Of a DNA stretch of 64,000 bases, positions 51,201-63,500 are shown piece by piece. Location of the stretch: assembly GCA_030407085.1 (NCBI GenBank), contig CM059582.1, forward strand, positions 3,224,001 to 3,288,000. Reading direction: 5' to 3'. Position 1 is the first letter of the stretch, and each line of letters starts with the position of its first letter. Source of the DNA: Trichopria drosophilae (lineage: Eukaryota > Arthropoda > Insecta > Hymenoptera > Diapriidae). The notes beneath the pieces are model-generated. The model worked only from the letters and a program-made list of their open reading frames with translations, had not been told where the DNA came from and did no database searches. Position numbers and translations under genes: made by a program.

Positions 51201-54200
51201 TATATTCGATTCAGTAATCGTTATTAAGTTGTTTATTTTTCAAAGATTTACTATGAAATATAGTATCTTAAAGATGAGACTTTACGTAATTGCCATTCAC
51301 TGATCACATATTAGACAATTTTCTTTCATCATTATGAATAAAAGGTGTTTACATGAAAACAAAATTTTCACTTTATTTATCTTCGAAAAACATTTGTTAA
51401 TATGACGAGATATTTTATTTTATTTTTATTTGTTTTAACTTTTGAATAAATGGGATTTATTTAGAAATAATAAAGTATATTTTAATATAATTACATATTT
51501 TGCATTTGAAATTCTGTAGAAATTAAAAGTATTCTCAATAAGCACACTATCGTTTAATATACAATTATTGTACATAAGTTTTTGATTAAAAAATGGTTAA
51601 GTTTATGATTAAATTAATTACATAAATTACACCGCAGTATAAATGTTGAAAAATCATTTATGAACGATTAATAACTTATTTTTTCCAAAATTTATTGTAA
51701 ATTGTTGAAAAATATTACCATGTTTTTAACAAATGTTTATACAATTTTAAATTCTTTTCAGTACAAAAGGCAATTGTGTCAAGATTACTGAACTTCTTAA
51801 AACATGATTAATACCCATAATCAATAAAAAATTAATATTCGTAAATACACTAAATAAAATTTTGTTTTTCCTTATTTGTCAATGGCTGTTGTTAAAAAAA
51901 AATTTTTGATACACATATAATTTCTAATTTAATGTACTGCCAATCATGCCCAAGTTTATTTCATCACAGTATTAGATAAATGCTATTTGTTATATATTGA
52001 TCTTACATAAGACTATATCGAATTTCTCCGCGCCAACTTTCAGGAATAGAATAATTAATTACAATATCAATCTGAATTTCTTCGGTTCGTAGACCCGTTT
52101 TGTCGACATTTATACTATCGCCTCATACCTTTCATCTAATCGAGTCCATAAAGCGCCAACTAACCTTTAAGAAAAATCAAAATACGAGATACTTTTCTTA
52201 AAATTCACAGAACATAAATTGAAACTGTCGTGATAAACGTTCTGGATATTTTCTTCGGGTTACTGCAAAGGTTACTTCGATTTATGATTTTTTATAATTA
52301 GTTCTCGCAGAGTGCTTTTAATATTATATAGGTAAATTAAATTTGCATTTATTTTTGTAATTTTCGCGTTATTAAATAAAAATCATCGCTATTTATGGAA
52401 TTTCTTGTATCAATAATTACTGCAGTATTTTTTGCACTAATAACAGAATTCATAATTAATTACTCCACTGCATATGAACGAAGTGTTAAGTTTTAATATT
52501 ACGTAAAAAGCAATCAGTATTTACTTTCATTAAAATAAATAGATTCAGATTCAAGAACGTAAAGCTTGCATCCATGATGAGTCTTCACTACAGAGGAGTA
52601 AAAAACAAGTCCAATAATGTAATGGAAAGACATGAAGTACATCACACAAATATTTCTAAAAATGCGGAAATGTTAGATTTTCCGCACTTTCTACAAAAAA
52701 ATGTAGTACTGAAACTGGTCAATTGGTGATTGCATTATTTGATGTGGATGAAGTCTATCCCCACCTTCAGTCTTTCGAAGTCTACTTCAATGATTCTATA
52801 CTTTTCTAACGAGTAACACAGCTCTGGATGGTCCATACTCTTCGGACTCATGTGTCGTTCTAAAGTGCTGCAAAAAAGTGTTTTGGTTTCGAGTGCACAT
52901 CAATTTGGATTCAGTGTAACAGAAAGTTGTGTTTTCAAAAAGTAAGAAATCATTTTTCTGTACCTGATGGTAGTAAATTTATGAACGAATGAAAAGAAAA
53001 TTTTATAATTAGATTTATTTTAATTTTAAAAAAGATTTTTTAATTTTGTTTATTTGAAATTTTTTAAGATTTTTTTCTTTTAATCGTTATGTTTAAGGGA
53101 TTTTGTGTACACCAATGTTTTTATTTATGTCAAAGTTTTTTATTTTCTGATTGTTTTTTTAAACATTACATTTATGGGCTTCTTAATTTAAATATTTTTC
53201 GATACAATATAACATTTGTCTCGGTGCGATCAAAATAATTTTATTTCTATACTTTTTTCTCAAATTGTAAATAAACTTAACACTACTTTGGTTTTTGAAA
53301 GTCAATTTTCATTATTTTAAATAACTTTAGATCGTCAGTTTTAACAATTTTTCTTTTTTTTATATTTGTAATTTTGCGACCATTTTATTTCACGATGACA
53401 ATCTACTATGATAGTAAAGATTATATCTCTAAACCAAACTGGTTGATTAAACCACGACAAAAAAGTAAAGTCATTAATGGTTCCAAACGTTAAAATAATT
53501 CTAAAATAATTCTAATTAATTTTAATATTAGCATTTCATAAATATTCTATATGACAATGAATGATACCAATGGTGGATGTAATGCAGCAGAATTCAATAC
53601 ATCAAACAATTTACTGAAAACCGTTAGTATTATTCCAATTTTTCTTTAACTTTGTCAACTAATTTATTAAATCGTTTTTTAATGGAAAATCGTTCCTGCT
53701 AAATATAATGTTATTTATTGATAAAATCCAATATGAAAATATTTTTATTAAACCTTTTTATTAAACATTTATGGCATCATATTTTATCATTAGATCTATT
53801 TAGTAACAAAACATATCATCATTGTTCACTAATTCTAGAATAAACTAGACGCACATGTCACTGTTTCCTAAGATTACTGCGCAGAATGTCACCCATAGCT
53901 TGCAAAGTGAAAAGTGTTGACCTTCATTAACCAGAAATGTTTCTCGACCTGCCCGTGAGATGTGTGTAAGTGACATGACGAAACGTTTTACTAGGAAGGT
54001 ATTAGCCATTTAAGTACATTTTTACGAAAATTGTTAAAAGTGCTGACGTAAACGTTATTGTACTTGCCAAGCACATAAACACCTGATCATACTTACGTTT
54101 TACATTTTTGGTCCTTAGACAACTTGATCGGAATGTTGTATAAAGAATAGTTGCACACAAGTGGTAACTAATGTAAATTTGTTATTTTTCTAGATATTAT

Positions 54201-55199
54201 CATAAAAATGTAGTTTCTTCTGATCTCATGATAATTACTTTACCAACCTCTTGACAAATTTGGCAAAGTAAAGCGACAATTTCGCAATATACGTCGTCAT
54301 CTTACAACGTCTATTTTAACACACTCGATTATACTACTGTGGTTTGTAACGACCTTGATGCCAATCTTCAAAACTTAGATAATATGTGTTGGTAACTCCT
54401 TTAATTCGTGGGTGTTTTATTAGCCGTCTATGTTATGAAAAACGTCATATAGGCAATTGATCATATACTTCAAATTTAACGGAATTATGAAATAACGAAA
54501 AGAAATTTCGAAGTGATGTCAAAGAACTTAGTTTACCATGGTTTTTTAAATTATGGACCGAATATAAGAATTTTAATGCATTATTCAACACTAACTGTGA
54601 ACGTTATAAAGTAATAAATTTATTAAGACCGTTTGTATTTATCCCTACCATGAAATCCAAGACCATTTTGCTTGTCAAATACATATCCCAATATTTTATA
54701 TCTTATTATATCATCGTTGAAATTTTCTAAATTAGGAAGTCTGTGATGGTGAGAAGATAGTTAAATTTAGCCATATTAGATGAGATTATTGAATTTTGAT
54801 GATCCGGTCTTCATTCAAAATATAAAATTTCGTAACCGACAAAGAATGAAATAAGTTTCTTCTTAAAATATATTATTATCATATAAAACGTCGATCTACT
54901 CCGAGTTCCTCTTTCAGACCTGGAGTTTTATTTACTTTCGTAATTTTTTTGTTTATATTGCAAATGTTGTAGTATCAGATCATCAGTGTAAGAAAGGAAA
55001 TAGCCTGAACACTACAACTTCAGAGTTATTACTGACTACACACATAAAAACTATTGGAGTCAAATTTAATTCTAAAGGAGTTAAAATCAGACGGTTCAAT
55101 GAGTCAATTTTTAATCTAAAGGAGTAAATTTGCAGTCATTTGGAGCTTATAATCTACTCTTAATAGGAGGTTATTTCTTAATAGCTTCCAGAGCAGAAA

Positions 55200-55425
55200 T
55201 CTGTCCAGGCGGCCTGAAAACTGATCAGGCCCTGCTCAGGCGGCAATCAGGCGCACCTGGTAGTGTGCCTTACCACTTCTAGATCAGACCCCGACCAAGC
55301 TGCAATCAGGTGTGCCTGATAAAGTATGTCCTAATGTGGACTGATTAGAATTTGATCAGGCAGCAGTCATGCGCGCCTGATAAGGTGGGCCATAATACTG
55401 CCGGACCAGACCATCATTAGGGGAC
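55200..55425. repeat. GC-rich CTGATCAGG tandem array (left)
   Basis: Four degenerate units start at about 55223, 55282, 55353 and 55403, each opening GATCAG or GACCAG and containing GGCNGCAATCAGGCGC-like text. Composition is sharply GC-richer than the surroundings. Confidence 0.6.
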
Positions 55426-55624
55426 TACAACCTGAACCTTGTCAGACAAACGTAGTTGTTGCCTGATCATATGCTGATGAGGGGATTGCATGGCAAACTT
55501 TATTAGGGAAGCGTACGGATGTAGTCGCGTATGAGAATTTGTTATAAACATAATCAAAAGAAACATGAACGCGACATTTGGATCTAAGAAGTAAATTATG
55601 TAGAAAACAAATATATACACTCCG

Positions 55625-55804
55625 AAATAGAATACGTGTGTTTTCATGTTTATAAAAAATCATTATTTATATTGATTTTTATAAACAATGTCCATAAACG
55701 TGGTATTAGACAAAATTCGATTGTGACAATCGGTATTACGGTGTAAATTATGTTTGAAACGTGTATCTATTATTGTTACTTATTCTACACAAAAGTAACA
55801 ATTA
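55625..55804. repeat. Left half of palindrome split by the Tc1-like element
   Basis: This 180-bp arm is the near-exact reverse complement of 57,129-57,308. The arms would meet at AACAATTA-TA-TAATTGTT if the Tc1-like insert were absent. Confidence 0.8.
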
Positions 55805-55806
55805 TA

Positions 55807-57126
55807 CACTCCCCGGCAATCACTTTTGCCATGCCAAAGACGAAATTTATTAAACTTCAAAGTTCAATATCTTTGCGAAAAATTATCGTAGCTTAAAAAA
55901 TCGAACGGCATTTCAAAGGTTATTGCAACAGCTTTTATTTGAGCAGAGAAAAAAATCGAAAAGACGCAAAATTCAGATTTTTATCGATAAAAAACCAACA
56001 AGAAAAAATACGATATTTTTTATCTTTAGTTAATTGTTTGCCAATTTGAAAAGAATAATAATAGGGTAATGAAACTAACGGGGTTTTAAAGGTATGGTTT
56101 TTACCTTTAAAATGATCGCTCGTCCATTTTTGTGCGACCTTTCTGACCGGAGTTATGACTATTTTTATAAAAAACCATGATTTTTTTTATTTTCTTATTA
56201 TCTCAAAAACTAAGAGAGATAGAAAAAAATGTTACCAACAAAAAATACTCGTAGAATTTTTTATTTTTATTTTATAACGTACACAGAACACATACATATG
56301 ACATAATATGTCATGTTACAATAAATTGCTCAAAATTATAATATATACATAGATGATACAATGTAATAACATCAACAAATTTTAACTTATAATACAGGTT
56401 ATACTTTTTTTCATCGAAGTGACCACCTTTGCTTCTTATCACGCCTTTGCATAAGCGTGGCATTCTTGAGACAAGCTTATTCAAAATATCGTCTTTCAAA
56501 TTCTTGTTGTAAGACATTCCATAAATCAGATTTTGATTTGGGACGAATTTTTCTTACTGCACGATCAAGCTCGTATGTATAACTTTGAATAAAGAACTAT
56601 GTTAACTATACATGTATTATAAAATGAGCAATTGAGAAAAACATTCTACCTAAACAAATTTTTTGATTTTTAAAATTTTGACTTTATTTTGGTATTTTCT
56701 ACCCAAAAACGAGTATTTTTTGTATGTAGCATTTTTTTCTATCTCTCTTAGTTTTTGAGATAATAAGAAAATAAAAGAAATCATATTTTTTAATAAAAAT
56801 AGTCATAACTCCGGTCAGAAAAGTCGCACAAAAATGGTAAAAACCATAGCTTTAAAATCCCGTTAGTTTCATTACCCTACTATTATTCGTTTCAAATTGG
56901 CAAACTAAAGACAAAAAATATCGTATTTTTTCTTGTTGGTTTTTTATCGATAAAAATCTGAATTTTGCGTATTTTCGATTTTTTCTCTGCTCAAATAAAA
57001 GCTGTTGCAATAACCTTTGAAATGCCGTTCGATTTTTTAAGCTGCGATAATTTTTCGCAAAGATATTAAACTTTGAAGTTTAATAAATTTCGTCTTTGGC
57101 ATGGCAAAAGTGATTGCCGGGGAGTG
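55807..57126 (-). mobile_element. Tc1-like transposon with very long terminal inverted repeats, internally deleted
   Basis: A 1320-bp element starts CACTCCCCGGCAATCAC, ends with its reverse complement, and is flanked by TA on both sides (55,805-55,806 and 57,127-57,128). The arms are about 450 bp (55,807-56,262 and about 56,693-57,126) and highly similar. The 430-bp centre holds only the C-terminus of a Tc1-family transposase on the minus strand. Termini, TA duplication and the transposase tail together identify the superfamily. Confidence 0.82.
56311..56572 (-). pseudogene. Tc1-like transposase, C-terminal relic with a frameshift
   Basis: Reading leftward, one frame gives ELDRAVRKIRPKS and then SDLWNVLQQEF. 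After a frameshift near 56,497 another frame gives LVSRMPRLCKGVIRSKGGH, ending at 56,311. This is the order seen at the end of Tc1 transposases (helix, LW..LQ.EW, SMPRR...VI.AKGGH). The DDE/D catalytic core is absent, so the copy cannot mobilise itself. Confidence 0.8.
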
Positions 57127-57128
57127 TA

Positions 57129-57308
57129 TAATTGTTACTTTTGTGTAGAATAAGTAACAATAATAGATACACGTTTCAAGCATAATTTACACCGTAATAT
57201 CGATTGTCACAATCGAATTTTGTCTAATACCACGTTTATGGACATTGTTTATAAATATCAATATAAATAATGATTTTTTATAAACATGAAAACACACGTA
57301 TTCTATTT
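57129..57308. repeat. Right half of palindrome split by the Tc1-like element
   Basis: Reverse complement of 55,625-55,804. Its outer part (57,271-57,308) is also the start of a direct repeat that recurs at 57,551. Confidence 0.8.
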
Positions 57309-57660
57309 TTATTAAATATCCGATTTCCAGTCGTTAGTTTGGCGTTATCCGCGATCTGATTGTCATGGGCCAAAACGGGTTTTGCGACCATATTAGTTAT
57401 TTATTATTTTGAACAACAAATTTATGCCTTTTTAACAACACATTTCACACATATTTTTGGTCTAATTTTCCCGTAGATTGGATTGGAGTAGTGAGATTTC
57501 ATATAAAACCACTTTTGTCGAAATTGTTTTATCACAAAATGTTATAAACAATTATTTTTTATAAACAAAAAAACACGCGTATTTTAATTTGGTAGGAATC
57601 TTATTGACAACAATTATTTTGGCGCTACCTGAGTTTTGCTAGGCATGGGCCTCAATTGGG
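57271..57660 (+). repeat. Two diverged direct repeats, period about 280 bp
   Basis: Copy 1 (57,271-57,380) and copy 2 (57,551-57,660) share TTTTTTATAAACA, ACACRCGTATT, TTTGGCG and GCATGGGCC-like landmarks in order, 280-281 bp apart. Confidence 0.6.
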
Positions 57661-57699
57661 TAACAGAAGAAACCAATTTTTGTAAAATAATGCAATTGC

Positions 57700-57750
57700 G
57701 AGCTTAGCGCAGTGATTAAGGTGCCAGCGTAGTAAGCGAGCGTTGAAAAA
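57700..57750 (+). repeat. tRNA-like A-box region, possible SINE head
   Basis: TTAGCGCAGTGATTAAGGTGCC followed by AGCGTAGTAAGCGAGCGTTG resembles the D-arm and anticodon-arm layout of a tRNA, with the B-box decayed. It may be a tRNA-derived SINE. Confidence 0.35.
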
Positions 57751-57939
57751 TGCAAATATAGGATGTGATATATAAAAATATAATTAAAATATAAATAGTA
57801 TAAACCTTAATAAGTGTAAAAATAAAATTTAGAAATAAAAATTAAGATAATCATTCGAATGACACTTTATGAAATGTAACATACTTGTGGATTAATAATA
57901 ATAATATATAATTATATAATTAACTATAATGTGTGTATG

Positions 57940-58095
57940 AAAGCCCTGATCAGGGCCGGATATTAGGACGTCTGATCCGGTCCGCATCAATAAACCGTTA
58001 CGTTCTTGATCAGGCCCTGATAGTGTAGCCTGATAAGGGCCTGAAATATATTCAGGCAGCTTGAATAGGACCTGATCAGGGCCGTATCAAAATTT
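57940..58095. repeat. GC-rich CTGATCAGG array (right)
   Basis: Several CTGATCAGG, CTGATCCGG and GCCTGATAAGGGCCTG words lie in 155 bp, related to the left array at 55,200-55,425 and roughly in the opposite orientation. Confidence 0.55.
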
Positions 58096-58599
58096 CTACT
58101 CGGGTTTATGAAATTCACAGTGTACTCCAAAGGATTCACGTCTCTTACTACTAATTGTAAGATTCAGTGATTTATTTCAACCCTTATAGAGTGTACTTGT
58201 TAGTATATAAATGACTATAACAGGCTAAACATTTTAAAATGAAATAGTTTGGATATTATGAAATTATTTATGTTTTGTAGTCGAATGGATGTAGTTTAAT
58301 TTACGCTGTAGTTATATTTTACGTTGATGTAATCTTTGTTGTAACAGGTTCTATAATTTGCTCTAATACCCATGGACGTCAATTTTGTATAGAGTCGATG
58401 CAGGTAATTTTCAGCAATAGAATGAAAAAAATATGGACAATACTGAAGTTGAGAGTATTGAATTGCTATTATAGGGATTCCTATTGCAGCGAATATATTT
58501 TATCATTTATAATGGAATATAATAAGTAAAGTCATAAGTTTTTCATTTTTTTTCCCGTTGTAAGTGCCCTCCTTTTGCATTTTAGAAAAGCATATTTTC

Positions 58600-59350
58600 T
58601 TCAAAAGTTACTGGGAATTCAGGAGGTAAACTCTTGTGGACCCATGTCAATATTTTGGTATTTTGCTTTTCTAAATCTTGCTCCACTCATTGAATGCATG
58701 AACTTCTAATATTGACAATCCATGCCCAATATATGTCCAAAAATTATTCAAAAGTACGAGAGTGCTTTAAAATACAGTTAAAAGATCAAAATAATGTAGA
58801 TGTTTTTGCGGAGAAAGTGAACCCAAAATAAATTCCACACATGTCCAGCGTTATTAATAAGAACGGTTGGGCCCTATTAAATAGCTCGGGAACAATAGAA
58901 CACAATATGATTTTTTGTTTATCACACCCATAAACTTTTGGACCCGAATCGTGTTCTATTGATCAATTACAATAACTTTTACTCCTAACAATATTTTAAC
59001 TTCGTGCCCATAAGAGGTCCAAAAAATTGTTAAAGGAACCTGCGACTTTATAAGTTGAAAGACCAAAAATCCTCATTTTCTCTCGAATAACAAAAATTTG
59101 GTTTTGATTTTGTATACCATTTTTGTGACTCTTTTGGGCAGGAAATTAAAGAATTGTCAAAAGTAAAAGTTACTGAATTTAATGAGTAGAACACCATAGA
59201 TTCCTCTATTTTCAATTTTGGATACGAAAAATTATATTCTTAAGCCGTAATGGAAAAAATATTTTTCTAATTTTTCGATTTGTGAGCTTGACACCAAAAT
59301 TTTAGCACTATTTTCGTTTTTTTTATAAATATTACTTTCCTAGAAAATCC
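58600..59350. repeat. Diverged foldback with internal repeats
   Basis: A weak inverted pair lies at 58,683-58,728 and 59,134-59,191 (TGGGCA...AATTGTCAA...AATGAGT). A direct pair lies at 58,723-58,772 and 59,005-59,050 (TGCCCA...GTCCAAAAA). An 11-bp perfect inverted pair CAATAGAACAC / GTGTTCTATTG is at 58,893-58,903 and 58,951-58,961. Together they suggest an old foldback element that duplicated internally. Confidence 0.4.
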
Positions 59351-60059
59351 AAAATCTGGAAGAATGGTAGGTCTCTTATACTAAGTCTATTATTAAATTA
59401 TCTCAATTTACAATGACAAACTCCATAAAGCGAACAATAAATTTTGAATATATTTTCCATTTTCGCAATAATCTGTAGAGATTTTCGGAGCCCAGATTTA
59501 CTGTTTGATTTATCAAACAGACAGGAAACTTTAAATCATTTCATCAATATTCTTACGTTCTTACTTTTAGATGATATTTGTACATGAGCGTTTTTGGGAT
59601 AAATAATTACACAAGTAGTAGTCTAGAATATGTTTGGTATCTGTCACGCGAAACTCAAAAATCTTTCAATTATGTTATTCATGAATTATCCAGTTCACTT
59701 AACTTATTCATTATAAGTAAATTATTAACATTCAACGGAGAAAGATAACGTAAATTTCTACCCCGAAATCTCTTGTTGGTTATTAAATCAACGAAAGTAC
59801 CTGTTAGTTCCCAACGTTATCTACAAATGTCAAATATTACTAGGCAGTTTTTATGCAAATGTGCGTTGTTTTCCAATCTGTTAAATCAAAATAAAATTTG
59901 TCTGCGCCCAACCATGATTTCGTGACGATTAGTCTACAGTTTGGCTAGGATTTATTCCAATTACTTTATTCATACTGAGTGATGTGTGCTTCCTTGGTGA
60001 AAGTATATCAAAGACGTTTTATCCGATGTAATCCGAGATAATCCGAAATTTGTCGTCGA

Positions 60060-60410
60060 TCTAACCCCAGAGTCATTCCACGCCTCTTATTCAATCCGTT
60101 CCAATCCCTTTCATTTCGACCATTCAATCCAAACGAACATTTTTTAATTCGATTCATTCCATAATTCAATTCCTAAGAACCCCTCATTCCAAAGAATATT
60201 TTTAATCCATTTCATTTTGCAAATTCAATCCTAATGTGTCCCACGTTATTCCGACGTAAATTTATAATCCATTTCATTCTGTGGTTGAAATACATCAAAG
60301 AATCCTATGTCATTCTGTACATGCTTTCAAATTAATTTCATTCCGGGATTTTAATTTGAACGAATTCATTATTTTCAAATCGGATTCAAAAGTCGGATTC
60401 AAATTCGTCG
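60060..60410. repeat. Degenerate 60-bp minisatellite rich in ATTCC/ATTCAATCC
   Basis: Units opening TTT(T/A)AATYCNNTTCATT start at about 60141, 60199, 60261, 60325 and perhaps 60372, with periods of 47-64 bp. Upstream text from 60,060 is rich in the same CATTCC and TTCAATCC words. The strand is strongly biased for TTC over GAA. Confidence 0.6.
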
Positions 60411-60462
60411 ATTCAACAATATATTAATTATCGTTTGTTATCATTGCAACAAAAAGCTACTA

Positions 60463-60530
60463 AAGTAGAGTGGCTACTATTCCAAACTCATGCGACTAAG
60501 ACGCGGGTTCGATTCTTGGTGTGGCGTGTT
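60463..60530 (+). repeat. tRNA-like segment with B-box and T-run
   Basis: GCGGGTTCGATTCTTGGTG contains a good B-box (GGTTCGATTC) and is followed shortly by a run of nine T, a pol III terminator. Upstream TAGAGTGGCTACTATTCC could be a degraded A-box. A clover-leaf cannot be closed cleanly by eye, so a SINE head or tRNA pseudogene is more likely than a working tRNA. Confidence 0.35.
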
Positions 60531-63500
60531 TTTTTTTAAGAATGATGCAAATCGCTTAATTTTCGGATTTCTTAGGAATTGCATTGATTGGATCGAGACA
60601 GATTCCGGATTGTGACTTTTCTTTCCGTTTCAATCTGCTTTTTTGCCAGGATATTGTTTGCATATTAATGGGATCATTGCTCTTAAAAAGTTGTACAACG
60701 GATTTTTGTATAAACGAATTGTTCACAGATTGACCGTAATTATTGTAATTAATGCAGGATTGTAATGCGTCACACTTGGTTACAATGAACTATTCGATAG
60801 GTAGTGGTTCTGCTTATGATAGAAAATATTACTAATCATACCTGAAAAATAAACGTAATTGTCAAGTGTGATTCTGAACTAAATGACATACATTCACTTG
60901 ACATTAATTTTGAATGTGAACTTTTACTATAATATAATGTATATTTTTGAAGTTTTTTTAGAATACCAAAGCATAATTTAAAAATTGTAGATTTAAATAA
61001 TAATTGTAACCATATTTGTACATTTTAGTACATTTTGTGAAACTTAGTCATAATTAAAGTGTTGTATAAAAAAACGTTAAATTTGAATGAAGAAAATACG
61101 AATTTTGTAACTTAAAATTGAAAAAATGTATAAACAAATTATCTGAAAATATAAATCTTGTTAAACTTATTTATTACATATTATTTGAGAAGTTTTAAAT
61201 ACTAATTTATGAGAGTACCATTGCATTATGTTTGAATGCTAAAAAATTTTAAAATCACTAGGAATTTGACAATAACAATCTATTCATAAAATATATGACC
61301 ATTCCCTCTGGCTATCTCATTGCTTTTATTTACATAAGAGATATTGTTATGATTGCTGTTACTTGAAAAAATAACAAAATTACAGAAATATGTTTATTTG
61401 TGTATAGCACCTGCCATTGTAATATGATGAAATAAACTTTTCAATCAAAAAACTAACGAAAGTCTACAAAGATTCCGACGCAATAGCATCCTAACGATTA
61501 TGTGAGATAATAAAAGAGTAGGTCAAGATCGTAAACGTATCGATTTCATGGACAATAAAACATTTACTGTTTATACTTTAATTCAGTACTTTTTAACATT
61601 TTGAAAAGCGTTAAATAAATTAAATATTAATAAATCATTCGTATTACAATATATATCAAATCATTAATATATGAACGTAAATAATAGTCACATTATAAAG
61701 CATACATACTTTGTTAAGATAAAACCATATTTATTTTAAAGATTGCCGAAAGATTTAGTGACATATTACGATCAGTAATGACACCTGGCAAACGTGACAT
61801 TCAAAGGTTATAATAGGTATTCATTAAAGAAGAAAGAAAATAAAGAATTGAATAGGATGACATTGAAAAAGGGCACTGAAGGACAAAGCTAAATAAATTC
61901 ATATGATATAATGACAAGGATGCAGACGAGAACGTTGCAAACCAGTTCAAGATAAAAAATTGACCGTAGGCTACAAAGCAATCAGTAGATTGTTCCGCTC
62001 GCTACATGAGTCAGAAGAAATTCTATGTTAAAAAATGAATTAGAATAACTTGATTCATAGTTTATGTTATGGTAAAACAAGTAATTACTAGTTCGTTATG
62101 CATCTGTCATCAATTGTTATTAATACCCTATAATTATGAACAAAATTTCAGCGTTGAGAGTAAATTATATTACAATAAAATCTGAAGAATTATTTTGTAA
62201 CTATTTAGTAATGAAATTAATCTTTAGAAATTACGAGTATAAAATCATAATCCTGAATAAACGTTCTTTTAAATGCCTTCTACGATATTAGCAGAATGTT
62301 TTCTGTAGTAAAATTCTGAATTTTTTTAATAATGATTCTTAAGAAATAACATGAGACATATGCAGTCGATTCTTTTGTTATCTTATTTTTTTTTTTAATC
62401 TGATATAATTTTGGACTAATCTGCCTAGCTTGCTAGACTCCCAACTGCAGTCTTCAGTTGTGATAATATAAAGGAGTCAAGAAAACCAAAAAATATGATA
62501 AAGAAGAAAAGGACGTAATTGGTAGAATTAAATTTAAAAGCATTTTTTACTAAATTTTAACAAAAATAAATAATAAACTACATATTTGGGATAGCTGTTC
62601 AATAGCGGTTGAATTAACTAGATAATACTTTTTCCAATCTGACTAATAAACGAAGCTTAAATATTTATAAAAAACGTGTCACAATTTTATTGATTTAGTG
62701 CAGTTACTTATTTTAGTATTATCAAGAATTTACAGTTTTGTAAATATTTTTCGTTTCCATCGTACTTCATATCTGGGGCACTTTCAAATTTGAAAAGTAT
62801 ATAACAATTGCTCAAATGCCATCAGGATTCCCAACGAAGCATATCATTTTACCTTTCTCCTATTCTGCATCAACCATATCGAGATTTTGATGATTATTAG
62901 ATGCGATTGGACTCATAACAAAGTGTTACATGGGCATACAAAGGTTAGAATATTCCATATTTTCGGCATCATTACAATTTATCCTGAATATCTCCACTTC
63001 CAACACCCAGGATTGTAAAGAGATAATAATTTGTAGTAAAAAAAATAGACATTGAAACAGATTTCCCTCTGAAAATTAGCAACTACACACTGAATCTCAG
63101 TAAGTCTCTGTTTCAAATGGAGAGAATTATAATTTTTATTGAAGCTATTTATCACTTCCTCCTATTATTGACTTACGCAGAGAGAAAGAAGGGATGATAT
63201 GGAACCATCAAAAAAGGTAGAACTGGTTCTAATATGGAATAATAGTAAAATTAACAGCATGAACAGCTATTGATTGTGTGTTATTTCTACAATTTACAAT
63301 ATTGTACAATGTATTATAGGATAATTTTATTTACTATGAAAAGAGATTATTTTTGTTTAGTCAACTGTATTACATTTATATTACTATTGACAATTTTTAT
63401 AATAACTATTTAACTATAAAACCGCGCTAGATTGGAGGTTGTGTAATCCGAAAATGGTAAATGGAATAATATTATTGTTTTATTTGCTACAAAAATAGAA

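Larger units (their letters stand above)
44827..55050. other. Gene-free stretch
   Basis: Over 10 kb no gene is recognised. Contents are a solo dispersed repeat at 47,160-47,290, a short TTAGG run at 47,413-47,428, unidentified frames at 47,688-48,262, a GGAGTAAAGAATTTACTC palindrome near 49,070 and a small hairpin at 52,660-52,686. Confidence 0.5.
55050..58200. mobile_element. Nested composite: outer element with CTGATCAGG arrays at both sides
   Basis: The outer flanks resemble each other in inverted orientation. On the left, GCAGAAATCTGTCCAGGCGG leads into CTGATCAGG words. On the right, the reverse complement reads GAGTAGAAATTTTGATACGG and leads into the same words. Both are bounded by sequences with GGAGT / ACTCC and TCTAAAGGA or CAAAGGATT. 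Inside lie a palindrome, the Tc1-like insertion and a diverged direct repeat. The exact outer ends and target duplication could not be fixed. Confidence 0.45.
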
